From the NCBI GenBank assembly GCA_036365455.1, contig JAWQUS010000030.1, positions 21,038,001 to 21,102,000 of the forward strand: 64,000 nt of DNA, given 5' to 3'. The translations under genes were made by a program, and so were the position numbers. This document shows positions 20,191 to 35,100 of this stretch, in pieces (position 1 is the stretch's first letter; each line of letters begins with the position of its first letter). The notes beneath the pieces were generated by a model. It was not told the origin of the DNA. It did not search any database and saw nothing but the letters and a program-made list of their open reading frames with translations. This DNA comes from Macrosoma leucophasiata (taxonomy: Eukaryota; Arthropoda; Insecta; Lepidoptera; Hedylidae).

Positions 20191-23100
20191 GTATGTACTC
20201 CTTCGCTTTCCGATAATTATACTACATTTATTATATAAGTGTAGGCGTATTATATTTCCTTACGTTTAACTGCGTCAGAAGTCTCGGTCCCTCCTACTAT
20301 GCGAATCTTGGATTTGGTCTTCAAACCGGGAAATGAGTGATATTAAGTTTTGTTTTCCAATTTTCGGTAGTTTTGCTATACCAATTTGGAGTTTTGCAAA
20401 ATACCTAGAGATGTCGATTCTCTGGCTATCGCTTCGAAGAATACTATTAAAAGAAAGAGCATTTATTTTCTTGATCCCACACAACGTATAGGTACATACA
20501 AAAGAGAAGAGAAAATGACGAGAGAAACTAAAATTAAACGTTTGGTTACGTGAAGCTGATATTCTGATAGGCCTTTAAGATAAACATTACGAACTACAAG
20601 TATACACCGCTAAATTAAAGGAGAGGGAGAGACATATAAAATAAACATAATACCTAGTAAAAATGTAAAAATATAATAGTGATATAATAATGACTGATGT
20701 AGTTATCAAAATAAAAAACCAGGGCTCGATTTGTAAAGCTGGAGAACGTAGAGCCCACCGCGTTACTTAACCTGTGTGTCGCTAAATGATAGTGGTCAAC
20801 TACAACGAGTACAACGGTACCGTGTTCCTGCAGGTACACGTAGTAAACATAGACTTAGAGGCACTAAATAATACTAAAATAATTTTTATCAAGCACACTA
20901 CAGTTTCAGACTGTTTACTCACTGAAAAAAAATGTTAACAAAGAGTATCCACCTATATTCGGCTGACAAATTTACATAAAATATCCGTCCTCCATCTATC
21001 TCTATATGATCCATGCACAACATTTTGAATAACTCCACAATTATAATTTGCTAGAAGGTACATACAGACTGATCGATTTTTTTAAAGAAATTAACATGTC
21101 GGTAAAATATAAATACCTTATAATATCTATGGAATAAGATACCTATATAAAATTTTGCCCTGTGGTTGAGACTGATTAGGCCCTCTCTGCAGGTACCTAC
21201 CGCTTCTATACTCACAGAATATAATAGATAAAGTTACATAGCAATAGATACATAACCGCGTCTCAAAATGAACACAGCTGCGTTGGAACGTTGAATATTC
21301 CAAACTGCGAGACCACTATGAGGCTTCATATAAATCTTTAAAGATCAACTAACTACGTTCTCGCATATAAAATACCTCATGTGTGACACGTGCTTAAAAT
21401 AAATAAGTAGCATGTATTTGGGGCATGATATTCCATAAAGCTTGTCACTTTCCGCTGCGCACGCGCCGGTGCGGCTGGTGCGGCGGCGGCGGCGCGGAGG
21501 GAACAGTTAGGCCGTCTTGCTCTGCTAGCGCCGACACCTTCGGCTACCTCCTCCTCCCTAAATGTTAAGGCTTCGTCATACTCACAAACTAAAATATAAC
21601 ATACATTATTTTTCTTAAAGGCCCCGGAACTAAAATAGTGTCAAATTAATAAATCTGTTTACCGCTGCCGTTACGGCAGTTTGTAGCTTTTTTATAGATG
21701 TTTACAAGTAGCAGTACTAGCAGTTAACACTTATCACCAACATCAACGTGGACTTTCTCTCTGCTTTTCGCCTAAAAATGCTAATATACAAATAGTTACC
21801 TATAACGAACAGTGCAATAATTAAATTGCTACAAGCAACTAAATGTGAATAACAGCAGAAGTTCAGTTTAGGTTTAGGTTGATTGATCTTAGAATGTAAC
21901 ATTAACTTGAGTCTATCTTAACGTACCCACATTGAAAACATTGTAGGTATCTACGTTACCAATCAGCGATTGCGCATGTTCTTGTTTCTTGTCGATTGTG
22001 TTATTACGAGTATATACATAGGTAGTTGAATTCTAGCTACAGTAAACTGTACAGGTGCTAAAAGACGGGCGGCAGCGTGTGGCAGGCTGGCAGGATTTGG
22101 GTCGGAGTGCGGCGCTTGCGCAATCGTCCTCGCGCCGCACCTGCACAAATATAGCACGCATTGTCGTGCCCACTCCTCTACCACCTCTACCGCGTCTACT
22201 GTACATATAGCCCCACAACGTACACATAATGGAGCTACAGCTCTGCGCCCGTCACGCTTCACCTCGGTGACGCATTAGCGCCCACAGCGTATCGCGTCCT
22301 ACCTTATATAAGTAGACTAAATAAAATTGTGCAAATTTTCTTTATAAACAAAGATGTAACGATAAGTCGTGGATGTTGATGTGGTAACGCGGTGCGATTT
22401 GCTACACGCGCGGCTGTTGGGAAACGCGCTCACGGCTGTCAGACCGTGTTCAATCGTTTGGACTCGCTCTCGGCGCGTTATAGGCCGAGAAATCCTTCAG
22501 CTGTGGCGCCCAAAATATCTTTTCATTTTCGACGATCAGCAAAACTAATAGGCTTATTAAATTTAGTTGATCGAATTTCTCGAGCAGCAACCTTCTTGAG
22601 GCGGCGGTCGAAGGCGTACGCTTCACTGCGTCAAGTTACTCGATTTTCCGATTTTTAAAGCCGGCGACGCGATCATGACGCCCGCCTCGCTGCTGCCATT
22701 GTTTCTATACACCTTATTTGCTGTTCTGTATCTCTATGCATTAGTTAACACCTATTTAGGTACGTTATTAGTATTATTGTACAGGTATTTATAAAACTTT
22801 TAGTGAATGTTCTCGGCAAGTACCCAAGTATTACTAAATGCATCTTAAGTTGCGAAGCTGGAGGACTTAGACAGTAACTCGTTCGCTTTTTGTTGAATGT
22901 TAGTACTCAATACTACCAGTAACATTACTTAGCATCGTACCGTATCGGAAAACATAGTCTCAGTACCTGCTCTCGTACGAGTCTCAATACTAAACAGTTA
23001 ATACTAGACTAAACAGAGTTTAAGAAGTGGTACTAAGAGTCCTATGAAATCTTAATGACGAAGTCAGCGACTATGTAGGTATCCAAAATCAAGGGTTACA

Positions 23101-26100
23101 TTCTGACTAATCCACTCAAAACGTTGAACGTCCTGCCAGGATATGGAGGTCCTATAGTTTTACGAATTGTTTCACCACAACAATCAGTAGTCAACGCTTT
23201 ATTGACGCTCGTTCGGTAAACACTCAGAGAGGTTAGGTGATCTGCGGACAAACATGAACGGATCGGTAATCTGAGCACTTCGATCACAAATGTTGCGCCA
23301 GCGCACCGCGTCGTGGCGGCGTAATTTAATAATATTTGTATATTTATTCAGTACATGGTTACGAAATGTTTGATGTGGGTACGATTCCTGTTGGAACGGT
23401 GCGACTGCCGCTACGTCAGGTAGCAGTCGTGCTGCCACAGTCGGCAGTCAGCAGCGTGCAGCGACATTGGAAAGATAGCCGAATTTAGCAGAAATTGTAC
23501 ATTGAAAAAAAAAACAATCACTTTTCGTCTTAGAACTCCTAATATAAATGGGAGCATGTGCTTTTTTTAGCTCTACAAATAATTTAAACTACGAGATTTA
23601 CTTTTATACGTCACGGTCGAGTCACGGAGGGTATTTCCTTTTTTAGGGTTCCGTAGTAAACAAGGAACCCTTATAGTTTCGTCATGTCCGTCTGTCTGTC
23701 AGTTTGTCTGTCTGTCTGTTCGTCCTCGGCTTAGCGCAAAAACTATTGGTACTAGAGGCTTCAAATTTGGCACAGGTATACAACTTATTCACGCCGACAA
23801 AGTGGTAGAATAAAAAATGTGTTTTTTTTTATTAGGGTTAGCTCCCCTACATGTGACGCGCGGATATTTCTTTTATTTTTCGTTTTTCGTTGACCATTGC
23901 CGCACAATCCCGTCAACCTCGAACGGGATCTGGTCATATTATGCTTCGGGATTGATCTCGAAAAATTACACGGGATCTCGCGAGATCGGGATTGCATTCC
24001 CTACTAAAGCGTGCAGTGTGCAGTGTGCAGTATGCAATGCGCAGCGTGTAATGCGCAGTCGGTGCACGTCGCACTGTCGATGTCACATTACACGCTCGTT
24101 TGTTTTTATTGTATCCCGTCATTATTCCTGTCTCGTTATGCCTGACAAGTAAACACGAGTGAGATCGTGCGAGATGTCCACAACGTGGCATATTTTCTTA
24201 GGCAGGTACACTGTTGTATGATGTATCTGCTTAAGATAAACTGAAAACTGGCTTGCAGGTTATATTTGACCATGACGTGTAATTACAGTAACGTGGGCTT
24301 CTCGTTCACTCTCCGCCTGAAGTAGAGGAATTCTTCTGGAACACCTGTTACATTATTAGTATTACCTATCTACATAATTATGTGATTTACATGTTATACT
24401 ACTTACGAATGAAAAATGAAAAGTATTTATTTAATAAACAGTACTACCTAAAAGCGTTTTAAGCAGTTGTCAAAGTAAAATTCTATAATCTTCATAAATA
24501 TAATAACTCAGGTAAATATTAATTGTCTTCGCAAAAGATTGCGTAATGGAATGATTCAGCGAGACTGAAGTTATTTTCAATATGTATTTAATAATTTTAT
24601 TTTTTGCTGTTTAAGGTACCTACTGTTCACTGTTACTGTTCACTGCTATTCATGTCTCAGTAATTATGTTACTCAATTTATTTAAAGAATAATAAATGTT
24701 CCGCACGCGCGCTCATTATACAATATGTACATATGAGACTTTGATAAAATACTATGAATTATATTAATATATTTAATGTCATTAAGAGACAGAGTGGTCC
24801 CCGAATGTAGTATTACCTACTTGTGCTAGTCCAGTCATATTAGTTAAAATATTTATAGTCTAGTTTATGAAGATATCTTTAGGCTACATCACTTATAAGT
24901 GTCAGTCAGAGGGGTTCCCTACTTTACTGCGAAATACGTTTCATCGAAAAATTATTGGCCGACAACTATACATCGAAGACTTCATTGAGCGATGCTTTAT
25001 TTCGCCGAAGCTTCATTGCTCGATGTACGTTTGATCGAAAACGATTCACCGATACCTTGTTTCGTCGATGCTTATTTGTTCGAAGGTTTTTTTACTTCTT
25101 TGTTTCCTCGAATGTATGCTTGGTTTTTAAGAATAACTTATTCGACTTCTTAGTTTAAAAAAAATGCACTTTTTCAAAGAGGTTCTAAAGGACTAGATAC
25201 TGTCGGTGGTACGAATCAATTTCCTTAATACCTATGTATTATCTATATAACCAGCGGCCCGCCCCGGCTTCGCGCGGGTGCAATATTATCTACCCTCTCC
25301 TATTCGTCTTAGCGTGATGATTATAGATATAGCCTAAAGCCTTCCTCGATCTTTTATAACTAACTTTTCTGGTTGATTTTCTACATCTTGTGTCCGAAAA
25401 ACCCAAATATCTAACGGAGCCCTATTTTTTCAAAATAATAGCCTATGTTACCCGTGGATAATGTAGCTTTCGAATAGTGAAAGAATTTTTAAAATCGGAA
25501 AAGTAGTTTCTGAGATTAGCGCGTTCAAATAAACAAACTCTTCAGCTTTATAATATTAAGTTAAGATTACCGAATATGTTATATTCAATTCCATATAGAG
25601 CACTACACATCACAGTCATGCATGCTGGACAGTAAGAAAAGAAAAAGAACATCTACCAAAGAAGCATCGAGGATTCCATAGTTTTCGCTGAAACAAGACC
25701 TCGATCAAAAAAGCTTCGAAATAAATCATCGGGCAAACGAAACTTCAATTTATAAATTTTCGCCGAAATAAAGCATCGCTCAATGAAGTCTTCGATGTAT
25801 AGTTGTCGGCCAATGATTTTTCGATGAAACGTAAGTTCGCAGTAAAGTAGGGAACCCGTGTCAGAGGTTCAAAACCTCAGTGATCAGAAATTGTTGAAAT
25901 TGATCATGATGAATATGATAATCTTTCATTCCTCATTTGTGTCCGAGAATAGAAACTTCCGTCTGTTCTATTATGTAATGTATCTAGTCCAAACTTTACG
26001 AACCACAATAAATTCCAACGTCGCACAGAGACTATACCTTACTATTGCACAGTAACACAAAGTTAAAGTTTGATGTAATAATGGTGAGTGGTCAACCAGG

Positions 26101-29100
26101 TGATTATGGCTACCAACACGCGCCAGGCACCGTTACCCGCCGTCCGCCGTCCGCCGTCACCGTCACCACTCACCACTGCCCCTTCTGTGCTACGTTACAC
26201 TAGCTACTCGCTAAATAAACTATTAGTACATACGTATTTGCAAGTCAATGCGTGTGAATAATTGTAACAGGCATTCAACTCCAGCGGCAATATTGCGGGT
26301 AATAATTTATTATTACGCAACAAACTGGCCGCGTGTGCGTGTGCGTGTGCGAGTGCGTGTGCGAGTGCGTCGTGTGTGCACACGACACACGATGCGGCGC
26401 CTGTGTTGTTGTGCAGCAATCGGATGTGGTGACACTAATAATCCTTTTTAGTTGTATTTCAATTCTCACACATTTCTCTAATCGTCAAATGCCTTGCAAT
26501 CACTGGACTTAAGTAGTTCTCACGTTAAACCAGTCGGAGTACATGAATGGCAAAATGAATGTCAAGGCGTCAGGTACCTACATTGAATTCAAATCAAGCA
26601 TTTTACAAATAGGTATGATAAAAACTTTTAATTGCAACACTGTAATATTTTACACGATACACCGAACAACAATGAACACTTACTCATTAAAGTCTGTAGG
26701 TATCTAATCAATCATACACAAAAAATGTTAATGTAGCAAAAAACATTAATCAATTAGAGGAAAAGTAAATAGGTACGTTCATATCAATACTAAACACATA
26801 ATTATGTATAATCTCATAAACGTAACATGTCATGTTAGGTTATTTATTATTATTTTACGCTTACGCGGCTTAACGAAATATTAAAATGGAAACACAAGTC
26901 GAGTGAAAAATAATAGAGATATAATTGATCGTTTCCAATTACAGCGCGATGCGGTAACTGATTTATAAGTGGACGTGAACTGTAGCGCGAGAGTATCGTG
27001 TATCGTGTCTTATTACCACTGACGGACGCCGCGAAGCGTGCTGGACATGGTTTTTATGGCGAGATTCCCTGCGCGTGCGCACGCGACCCTGCGCCGCGCC
27101 GTGCGCCAGCCGGTGCCGTCGCCGGGGACTCCTGGAACCCCGGGGAGCGACCCCAGTCTTCTTAGAGCCCCCGTTACTCTTATTCAGCAATAACAATGTT
27201 TCTTCGTATAAGCGAAATCTAAAATCAAAGTATGGAACTTTAAGTTTCTTCGCATTTTTTAAGATAATTCAAAACATTTTTTAATATAGTTTATTTAAAT
27301 TTAACTAAAGTATGTATGTACCATTTTGTTGGATAACCTTTTGCCATCTTGTAGGTAGGGACATGATCCCATTGCTATAAAAATTTTGGGACGTCTCATC
27401 AAAATACCGCGACAAGTGGATTTGGCAGTCCTCTCGTGATGTTAACCTACTAACATTGCATAAAGAATCCTGAAGAGACCGAAACAGGTGGAAATCTGAA
27501 GGTGCAAGGTCAGGACTATACGGCGGATGCATTAACACCTCCCAGCCAAACTCTCTTAATTTTTGCTGAGTGGCTATAGATGTGTGAGGTCTAGCGTTAT
27601 CATGATGAAACACCACACCCCTTCTGTTGATCAATTCCGGCGGCTTTCTCTCAACTTCTTGCTTTAATCTCATCAGTTGTTCGCAGTAGAGTTCAGAATC
27701 GATAGTCCTGCCTGGTGGTAATAGCTCATAATGAATAATGCCCTTCCAATCCCACCACACACACAACATCACCTTATTGCGAGTTAACCCGGGTTTCGCC
27801 ACAGTCTGTGAAGCCTGACCGGCCTTTGATCACGACCTTTTTCGCACGTTCTTGTCGCACGTGATCCACTTTTCATCACCAGTTATCAGCTTCTTCAAAA
27901 ATGATTCGGTTTCATTACATCGTAATAAAGAATCACAAATGAGTACACGGTTCATTAGGTTTCTTTCAGTGAGCTCGTGAGGTACCCAAATATCGAGCTT
28001 TTTTTTGTACCCAGCTTTTTTCAAATGCGCCAAAACTGTTTTGTGATCAATTCTCAGTTCTTCAGCTACGTCGTAACTACTGATATGTCGGTCTTGCTCC
28101 ACTTTTTCAAAAATGGCATCCATTTTATCCGTAATAGGGCGACCAGGGCAAGGTGCAGCTTTGACATCAAAATTTCCGGATTGAAAACGCTTAAACCAAA
28201 TTTGTGCTACTCTCACAGACACTGCACTAGGTCCATAAACATCGCAAATTTTTTTCGCGGGTTGCGTTGCATTTTTACCTTTTTTGTAGTAAAATTTTAA
28301 AATGTATCGAATTTCTTCATTAGTTTCACTCATCTTGACAGTACGAAAAACAAATGAAAATCACACATTTGCCTAATTTGAATTTGGAATTATGTTCTTT
28401 AAAATTTTAACTTTCAATGATACCAAAACCAGCCAGATACAAATACTACAGCCAAAGAGATCTTATTCAAGTTCATACATACTATAATGCGAAAAGACTT
28501 TTTCCCCAAACTATAGATTCATGAAGTTAATATATTATTATTCTGTAAGGACAAAAATAATTCGCGTATGAATTACGTTTCGTCTTTGGGCGTCAAAAAG
28601 AGCAAGGCCTCATGGACATATTACACGACACGGTATTCAGGGTACGATAGCAAAGGTCAGGGTAGTGTAATAACATTTAGGGAGTTAGAGCCCTAATTAG
28701 GGCGACTGGAGCGGCCCGGTCAGCCTAACGCCCTAACTACACTCAGTACAAATATGAACAGTATGGAAACTACGTACAAAACGGCATACTCTTTGCGTAA
28801 CAGACAGACAGACAGAGTTACTTTCACATTTATAATATAAGTATTAGTTTTATTTCATTTTACTGTAACGTATATGTAAGTATCTTTATGTTCTTTTTAT
28901 CCTTCTGTGTTTACTGTTGTTTTTTTCATGTCTTGTTGTTGTTGTGTTGTTGTGATTTGATTTTTTTTTTTGCTTTTAATACACCCCTGTTGTTTTGTTT
29001 TTTGTTTAATCCTACAATGTTGGTTGCCTGGAAGAAATCGCTGTGCAGCGATAAGGCCGCCATTTGTGCCATTGCCTTGTTCTTATTCTATAATATGTAA

Positions 29101-32100
29101 TAATAAAGAGTATTTTATTGTATTGTATTAGTTGAGATAGCTATTGTCCTTGGTTTCTTTCCCGTGGTCTTCAAATACGGAATTGCTACCTGTTGGCTCT
29201 CCGCGGGAGATTGTTACGTTCTATATTTTTTTAGAGAATATCCAATACCAGCTATTCTGCGATTCGGAGCTTTAAGCTTTGAAGCAGTAGACCATCACTT
29301 CCGATTAGCAGAGCCGGATCATAATGGAGATGCGAGTCTGAAGGGGCTGCCCTCTATGGTCACACGTGACCGTCAGTTCCGATGACCCATCATTAATCTT
29401 TAAATATAAGAGGAGAAGCGTTTATTGCAGACCATTTCTGGACGTCACCGACAATTCCTAGATGGTAGAGTGTCGGAGGGGGGCGCGGTGCGGCGGTCCC
29501 GTTATGTCGCTCGTGGCCGATGGTCGCCGGTTCAATACTCCCTCCCCCCACCTCCCCCCTTGCACCGCCGTGCCGCAACTCACCGCAGACAATTAAGCTA
29601 TAATTTGCGAATGACTGACTTTCGTTGATTTATTTTTATATGCCTTGAAAGACACGTCCGATCAATTCAAGTTTAGTCGCAAAAAATTAAACAGCTATCA
29701 ATGCTAATGATGGATTGACGATTATCACTTAGTGGCGGCAGAAAGTTCACTTTAGATGATGTGGCTGTGTTTGTACGTAACTTTACTTAAATCTGGCCGT
29801 CGCAACTTCAGTTTTTTTTCCTCATGTTATTAAAAGGCAGACTGGTCTCTGTGATGGCTGGTCGCCCTCCTCCGGCCTCCTCCGACCTCCTCGGGTCGCT
29901 GGCTCTACAGGACGTCCCCACACCCTGCCACACGCCACACGACACACGCCACCGCTAAAAAAAACCCATTAATTGTAGCACCACAGTACCAGGGCACTCC
30001 AATCACCGTTGGCTCACCGATACTCTTAGTATCGGTATCCTGGGCGTTGACATATCGAAAGAAGTGTAATTCGGGAGTCACATCGAGTGTAAGATCAAGT
30101 TGGCATCCAAAAAGCTGGGGGTGCTTACTACAGCTTTATAAGGCTCAAGTCAGGAATTTTGCTGGAATACTGCTCTCATTTGTGGGCGGGCCCCCAAATA
30201 CCAGCTTGGTCCACTTGACTTCCTACAAAGACGCGCCGTTCGTATTGTTAAAAATCTAGGTTTTACTGATAGGCTCGAACACCTGAGCCTGCGCAGAGAC
30301 ATTGGGTGTCTGTGCGTGTTATACCTACAATGGTGAATGCTCTGCTGATCTGTTCGACATGGTGCCACTGTCTCTTTTCCTACACCGTACTACCCGCCGA
30401 AGAGAGAAGTTCTACCCTCACCGACTGGACACCTGGCAGTGCTCAACGGTGTGGTGTTCACGTTCGTTCTTGCCCAGAACGTGTAAATTGTGGAACGAAC
30501 TTCCCTCTGAGGTGTTCCCTCGGTGTTACAATATGGAGTTCTTCAAAAATGGCGTCAAAAGAGTCCTCCAGGGCTGGCAGCGCGTTGGCGACTCCCCTGG
30601 TGTTGCGAATGGTAATATGCGACGGTGACCACGCACCATCAGGTGGCCTGTCTGCTTGTCTCATTTTTAATGTCGTCAGAAGTAAGAAAAAAAAAATAGT
30701 CATCACAAGCAATATCGAAAAAATGAAATATTTTTAACTTAACTAGGTATTTTCTGCTGCTAAACAACTATCAATTGTCGACTGACTAGTTTCATCTGAA
30801 CATTTTCATATTTAAACTATTACATTTATTACATACTTACAAGTTCATATCTTACACTAACATCAAAACAGTGTATGTAGAGCAAGTAGGTAGGTACGAT
30901 CGTTCCCAAGAGAGAGACGTCAACGCGCTCGCGCCCGCCTCCTCTGCTCCGCTATCGTCACACCATCACACATCACACATCACACACACATCTCTGCTCT
31001 TAATTAGTTTACACAAGTCCAAATAACGGCGCTATTTACTTTCCACTTACCAATTAACCATGTTCATTTAAAATAATAGTAAATTCTCAATTCATTTTCT
31101 TAAAAACGAAATGTAATTTACGAACGGAATGGGCACAAAGCGAAAAAAATGCAGATCAAAGATACTACCATGTCTAACGAATTTCGAATTGACTACATGT
31201 GATAAAAATACGAGTTATTCAACTTTTTGTGGGCACTCGGAGCCTTGGAGCCGGAGCTCGGTGCATCACGCGATATGATATGAGGCAAATACCATTCTCA
31301 ACTTTACCCGAACACCGTAAAGAGGTGAAAGTAGTTTAGTATCCGATAAATGGACAAATGATTTAGAGCGATCAGTTAGTGGGTTAAGTAGCGGTCGCCA
31401 TATTGCTCGCTAATCATTTTGATAACTCATTGAATGTAATCATGTTTAGGTGTACAGTTATAATATTCAACATTAACAAGCGAAAAATGGTTGAAGCAGT
31501 TATCTTATTACCCTGTGGGTACATAGTGTAACAGAACTGGGCACAGAGCAGTGCACCGCACACCGCACACCGCACACCGCACACCGCACACCGCACACCG
31601 CACACCGCACACCGCACACCGCACACCGCACACCGCACACCGCACACCGCACACCGCACACCGCACACCGCATGCATTCAAACATACATGCAAACACTCA
31701 CGACTCGCCGATAAATTTTTTTCCCACGTTGGGGAGCTTATTGACATCTCCGGACACATTTCCAAACTCCGAAGGCAGCGCTAGGAAACGCCCAAAAAAT
31801 GGATAATCCCAATAGAATCAGAAATAAAAGATAATATCTCTCATAGACCTCGACCCGGAGATGGAACCCCAGCGCGGCAGTAGTGGCAGTAGTGGCAGTA
31901 GTGACCTGCTACCGCTAGACTGCTTAGGTAGTTTTTTTTTGTATTTTATTTATTATATTTCTAGTCGATATTTCATCTCACAGTAATTCAATTCAACTCT
32001 GCTGTCAATTTGATATTAACTACGAGTATTTTAATAATCCGGCAAAGTGTCTGGTGTACTCCATCCAAAGGATATGGAGGAGGTAGAGGGTGGAAACACT

Positions 32101-35100
32101 TGAATGTCCCATAAATTGACACTTTTGTAAATAATATTTCACAAACTGATTCCTCAATCGAAAAAAGTTTTGCCAAACATATTTTGAGGTCCTGTCCATC
32201 GCCACGTTACACTGATGTGTAGGTATTGTGCAATAAATAAACATAACATCCCACCTTTCATGTAGTAGAGAAGGTTCACTAAAATAATTTTCCAAGATTT
32301 GTTTTGACCACTTTGTGAGCGTAACCAAAATAGGTACTATGTCTCTGATCTGAAGTGAAGTGGAGCTGTTGGAACAATTGAACAATGAATATTGAACAGC
32401 ACGGTTGATTATGTTCGACAGAGTCTATGCCTATGCCTACCCCCTAAGAGATTTGTCACGAAAAATATACCTCCTTTTGATATATCTAATCAAAATATTT
32501 TGCTCTGCTAATAATAATAATTGTCTTTTTCACGTGCTCACGCGCATCTATCAAACAAAACTTGAAATATTAGGTACTTAGTTGGAAGATTTTCTCGTAA
32601 TATCGTAAGTGACATATATTATTAGTGAATTCTATAAGTATCGCGAATCAGGTCGTACGTACTTAAAACCTATAATGCATAATTGACAATATCAATATGA
32701 TTAATATGATAATTGAATCAATCCGATGACGTGATATGAGTCAATTCAGAACAGAGAGGTGAGGTGAGGACCACAACAAGTGCAGAGCGGCGGCGGCGGC
32801 GGCACGCGCGAATCGCGCGATTGTTGCGGATATGCCGCATTCGTATTCTGCCCGCGCCGGCCCCCGCCGGCTCACGCCGCGCGCCACTCAACGCTTGCAG
32901 CGTACACACGCGTACACAGTCACATACACACACGCCACACACTGGCGCGCGGTCACGCGCACATGCAGCGTGCGCGCTCCTCACTCCTGTACAGGGATGC
33001 CAGCTATACTGAAAAAAAGAAACACTATTTACCCCCCCCCCACCAACCTTCCCAGCTATATAGGCCGAATCTCGGGAGATGCGCGCACGAACCGCTCCTT
33101 GCTTTTGTTGCGCGCGCATGTGATCTTGACTCCTACTACAAGTTCTTTACCGTCTGTGTTTGCATGCTTCCCTATGAGCCACTCTCCCGTTTGTGGGGCA
33201 TGACTGCACAATAACGCCTTCGGATCAGTCCTCCGGTCGCTCTGTGTTCGGTGTTTTCTTCTCTTGTCTTCGTCCATTGTCTCCGCTTCTGTCCTCCGTC
33301 TTATCCTTCCATCAGTTCTAATCTGCTCCGCAACTTGTGCTACCCATGCGCGAAGTCCCGTAGCCGCCTGAAGTTCGCCTCCGATGCCACGAGATCGCGG
33401 TAGTATATCGGTCCCACTTCGAGCGGCCTCACGCCGTTCAGTAGGCCGTCCCTAAGCTCGCTATAGAGGGAGCACTCCCACAGGACGTGGTGTACGTCCT
33501 CTACTTCTGCGTCGCCGCAGTAGAAGGACCCCACGTTTGACAACTTCATGCGGAAGAGTCTCCCCCTGAAACAGCCGTGACCTGTAAGGATCTGCGAGAC
33601 TTGGTAGTCCGGTTCGACCCAGGTTGCCTTGAGTCTCTCCGACACGTCCGGGAAGAATCGATAAAGCTCCCTCCCCTTGTCCGATGTGACCTAACGCGAC
33701 TGCCTTTCGGCCAGAGCGGACTCAGATGTTCTGAGTTTGACACTCTGAAGCTCCTCCTATTTAACCTGAAGAGTAAAACGAACTTAAATTTTATATTTGT
33801 AATTTGACCTATCACAAGCAAATTCTATTATTTCCAAGTGATTAAATGAATTTTTGAGTTTGAGTTTGAGTTTGAACAGTATTTTAGAAATAAACACACA
33901 TTTCAATATCAACTCATATGAGATGTCAACAGGCTCGCCACCTGTTACACGGGCCGAAGCGTAACCGGCAAAACGTGGATGTTTGCATGTTTGCTTGAAT
34001 GCATGCACTTACCTCTGCTTACTCCTTCGGAGATTACAGGCGTGAAGTTAAGTTTTAACGTATCATAAGCGATTGTTGTAATCCTAAATGATCAATTAAC
34101 ATAAAAAAATATATATAAACTAGCGGCCCGCCCCGGCTTCGCCCGCGCTGTTCTGCTCCTATTAGTCATAGCGTAATGTAGCTTACATTATCCTATCTCT
34201 CAAGTTGGATCGAACTGCACATGGTTTGCGAATTTTATTATAATCGGTTAAGTGGTTTAGGAGTCCATTGAGGACAAACATTGTGACACGAGATTTATAT
34301 ATATTAAGAAGAAAGGTTAGGTAATACTAATTCTAGTAGTTAATAGGTACGTTTCTTAGGCTGGGCTAGGAGTTTTTTACATTACGATCGACAACCCTAC
34401 TCCACCTGTTAAGCGTCGTGCCACTCGCGGCGCACACAGAGGCGCGAGTGGCGCACACGGAAACATTATGATATTTATGATGCATCATTTATCGAGGCCT
34501 CACTTGCACCGCGCTCTCTGCTATCGTGTTACACATTATATACAAAGTGCAGATTACAATCGCTGACCCAAGTATCATGGCATCGCAAGTAAATTTGATA
34601 GCTAATAAATTGCGATACCTACTACAAATTCATCATTAGGGGAGAATCATTATGCTGTAATCGCCACGCTTGGTACAGATTCAATGCGGGACGCTGCTCT
34701 ACATCCCGCGTTTTTGCATTTACTGGGTATCTACCGTCTATTGAAATTGTTTAACCGATATTGTTCTATGGGTTTAATGCACTAGTGAAAGAATTCTCCT
34801 CAATGAAGCGCGCGGACAGTCCACTTCAACAAATCAATTTAAACCCACAATAAACCATATGTAATGTTTAATCAATTAGCCTAAGATCCTATTTCGAATT
34901 GACCCATCCAAAAACACTTCATTTTGATTTGTATATCCACCAGACACTGCGTACAGCTCTTCATAGGCTCTCCTGTTTAATGAAAACCATTTTTGATGTG
35001 AACAGATAATGATGTCGATGATAATGAATGCTGCCGCCCCCTCCCCCTCCCGCCCCGCACAGAGTTCATTATGTAGTTACCAGTGCTAGTGACCGTCGCA

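Noticed and set aside
27977..28300. A + strand protein opposite mariner copy 1
   Set aside because: Antisense shadow of the transposase; the same shadow appears opposite copies 2 and 3.
31553..31672. CRISPR-like array
   Set aside because: Perfect short tandem repeats with no spacers, in an animal genome.
31414..31784. Cys-Ala-Val-Cys-Gly-Val-Arg repeat protein
   Set aside because: Translation of the CACACCG satellite, in several frames at once.
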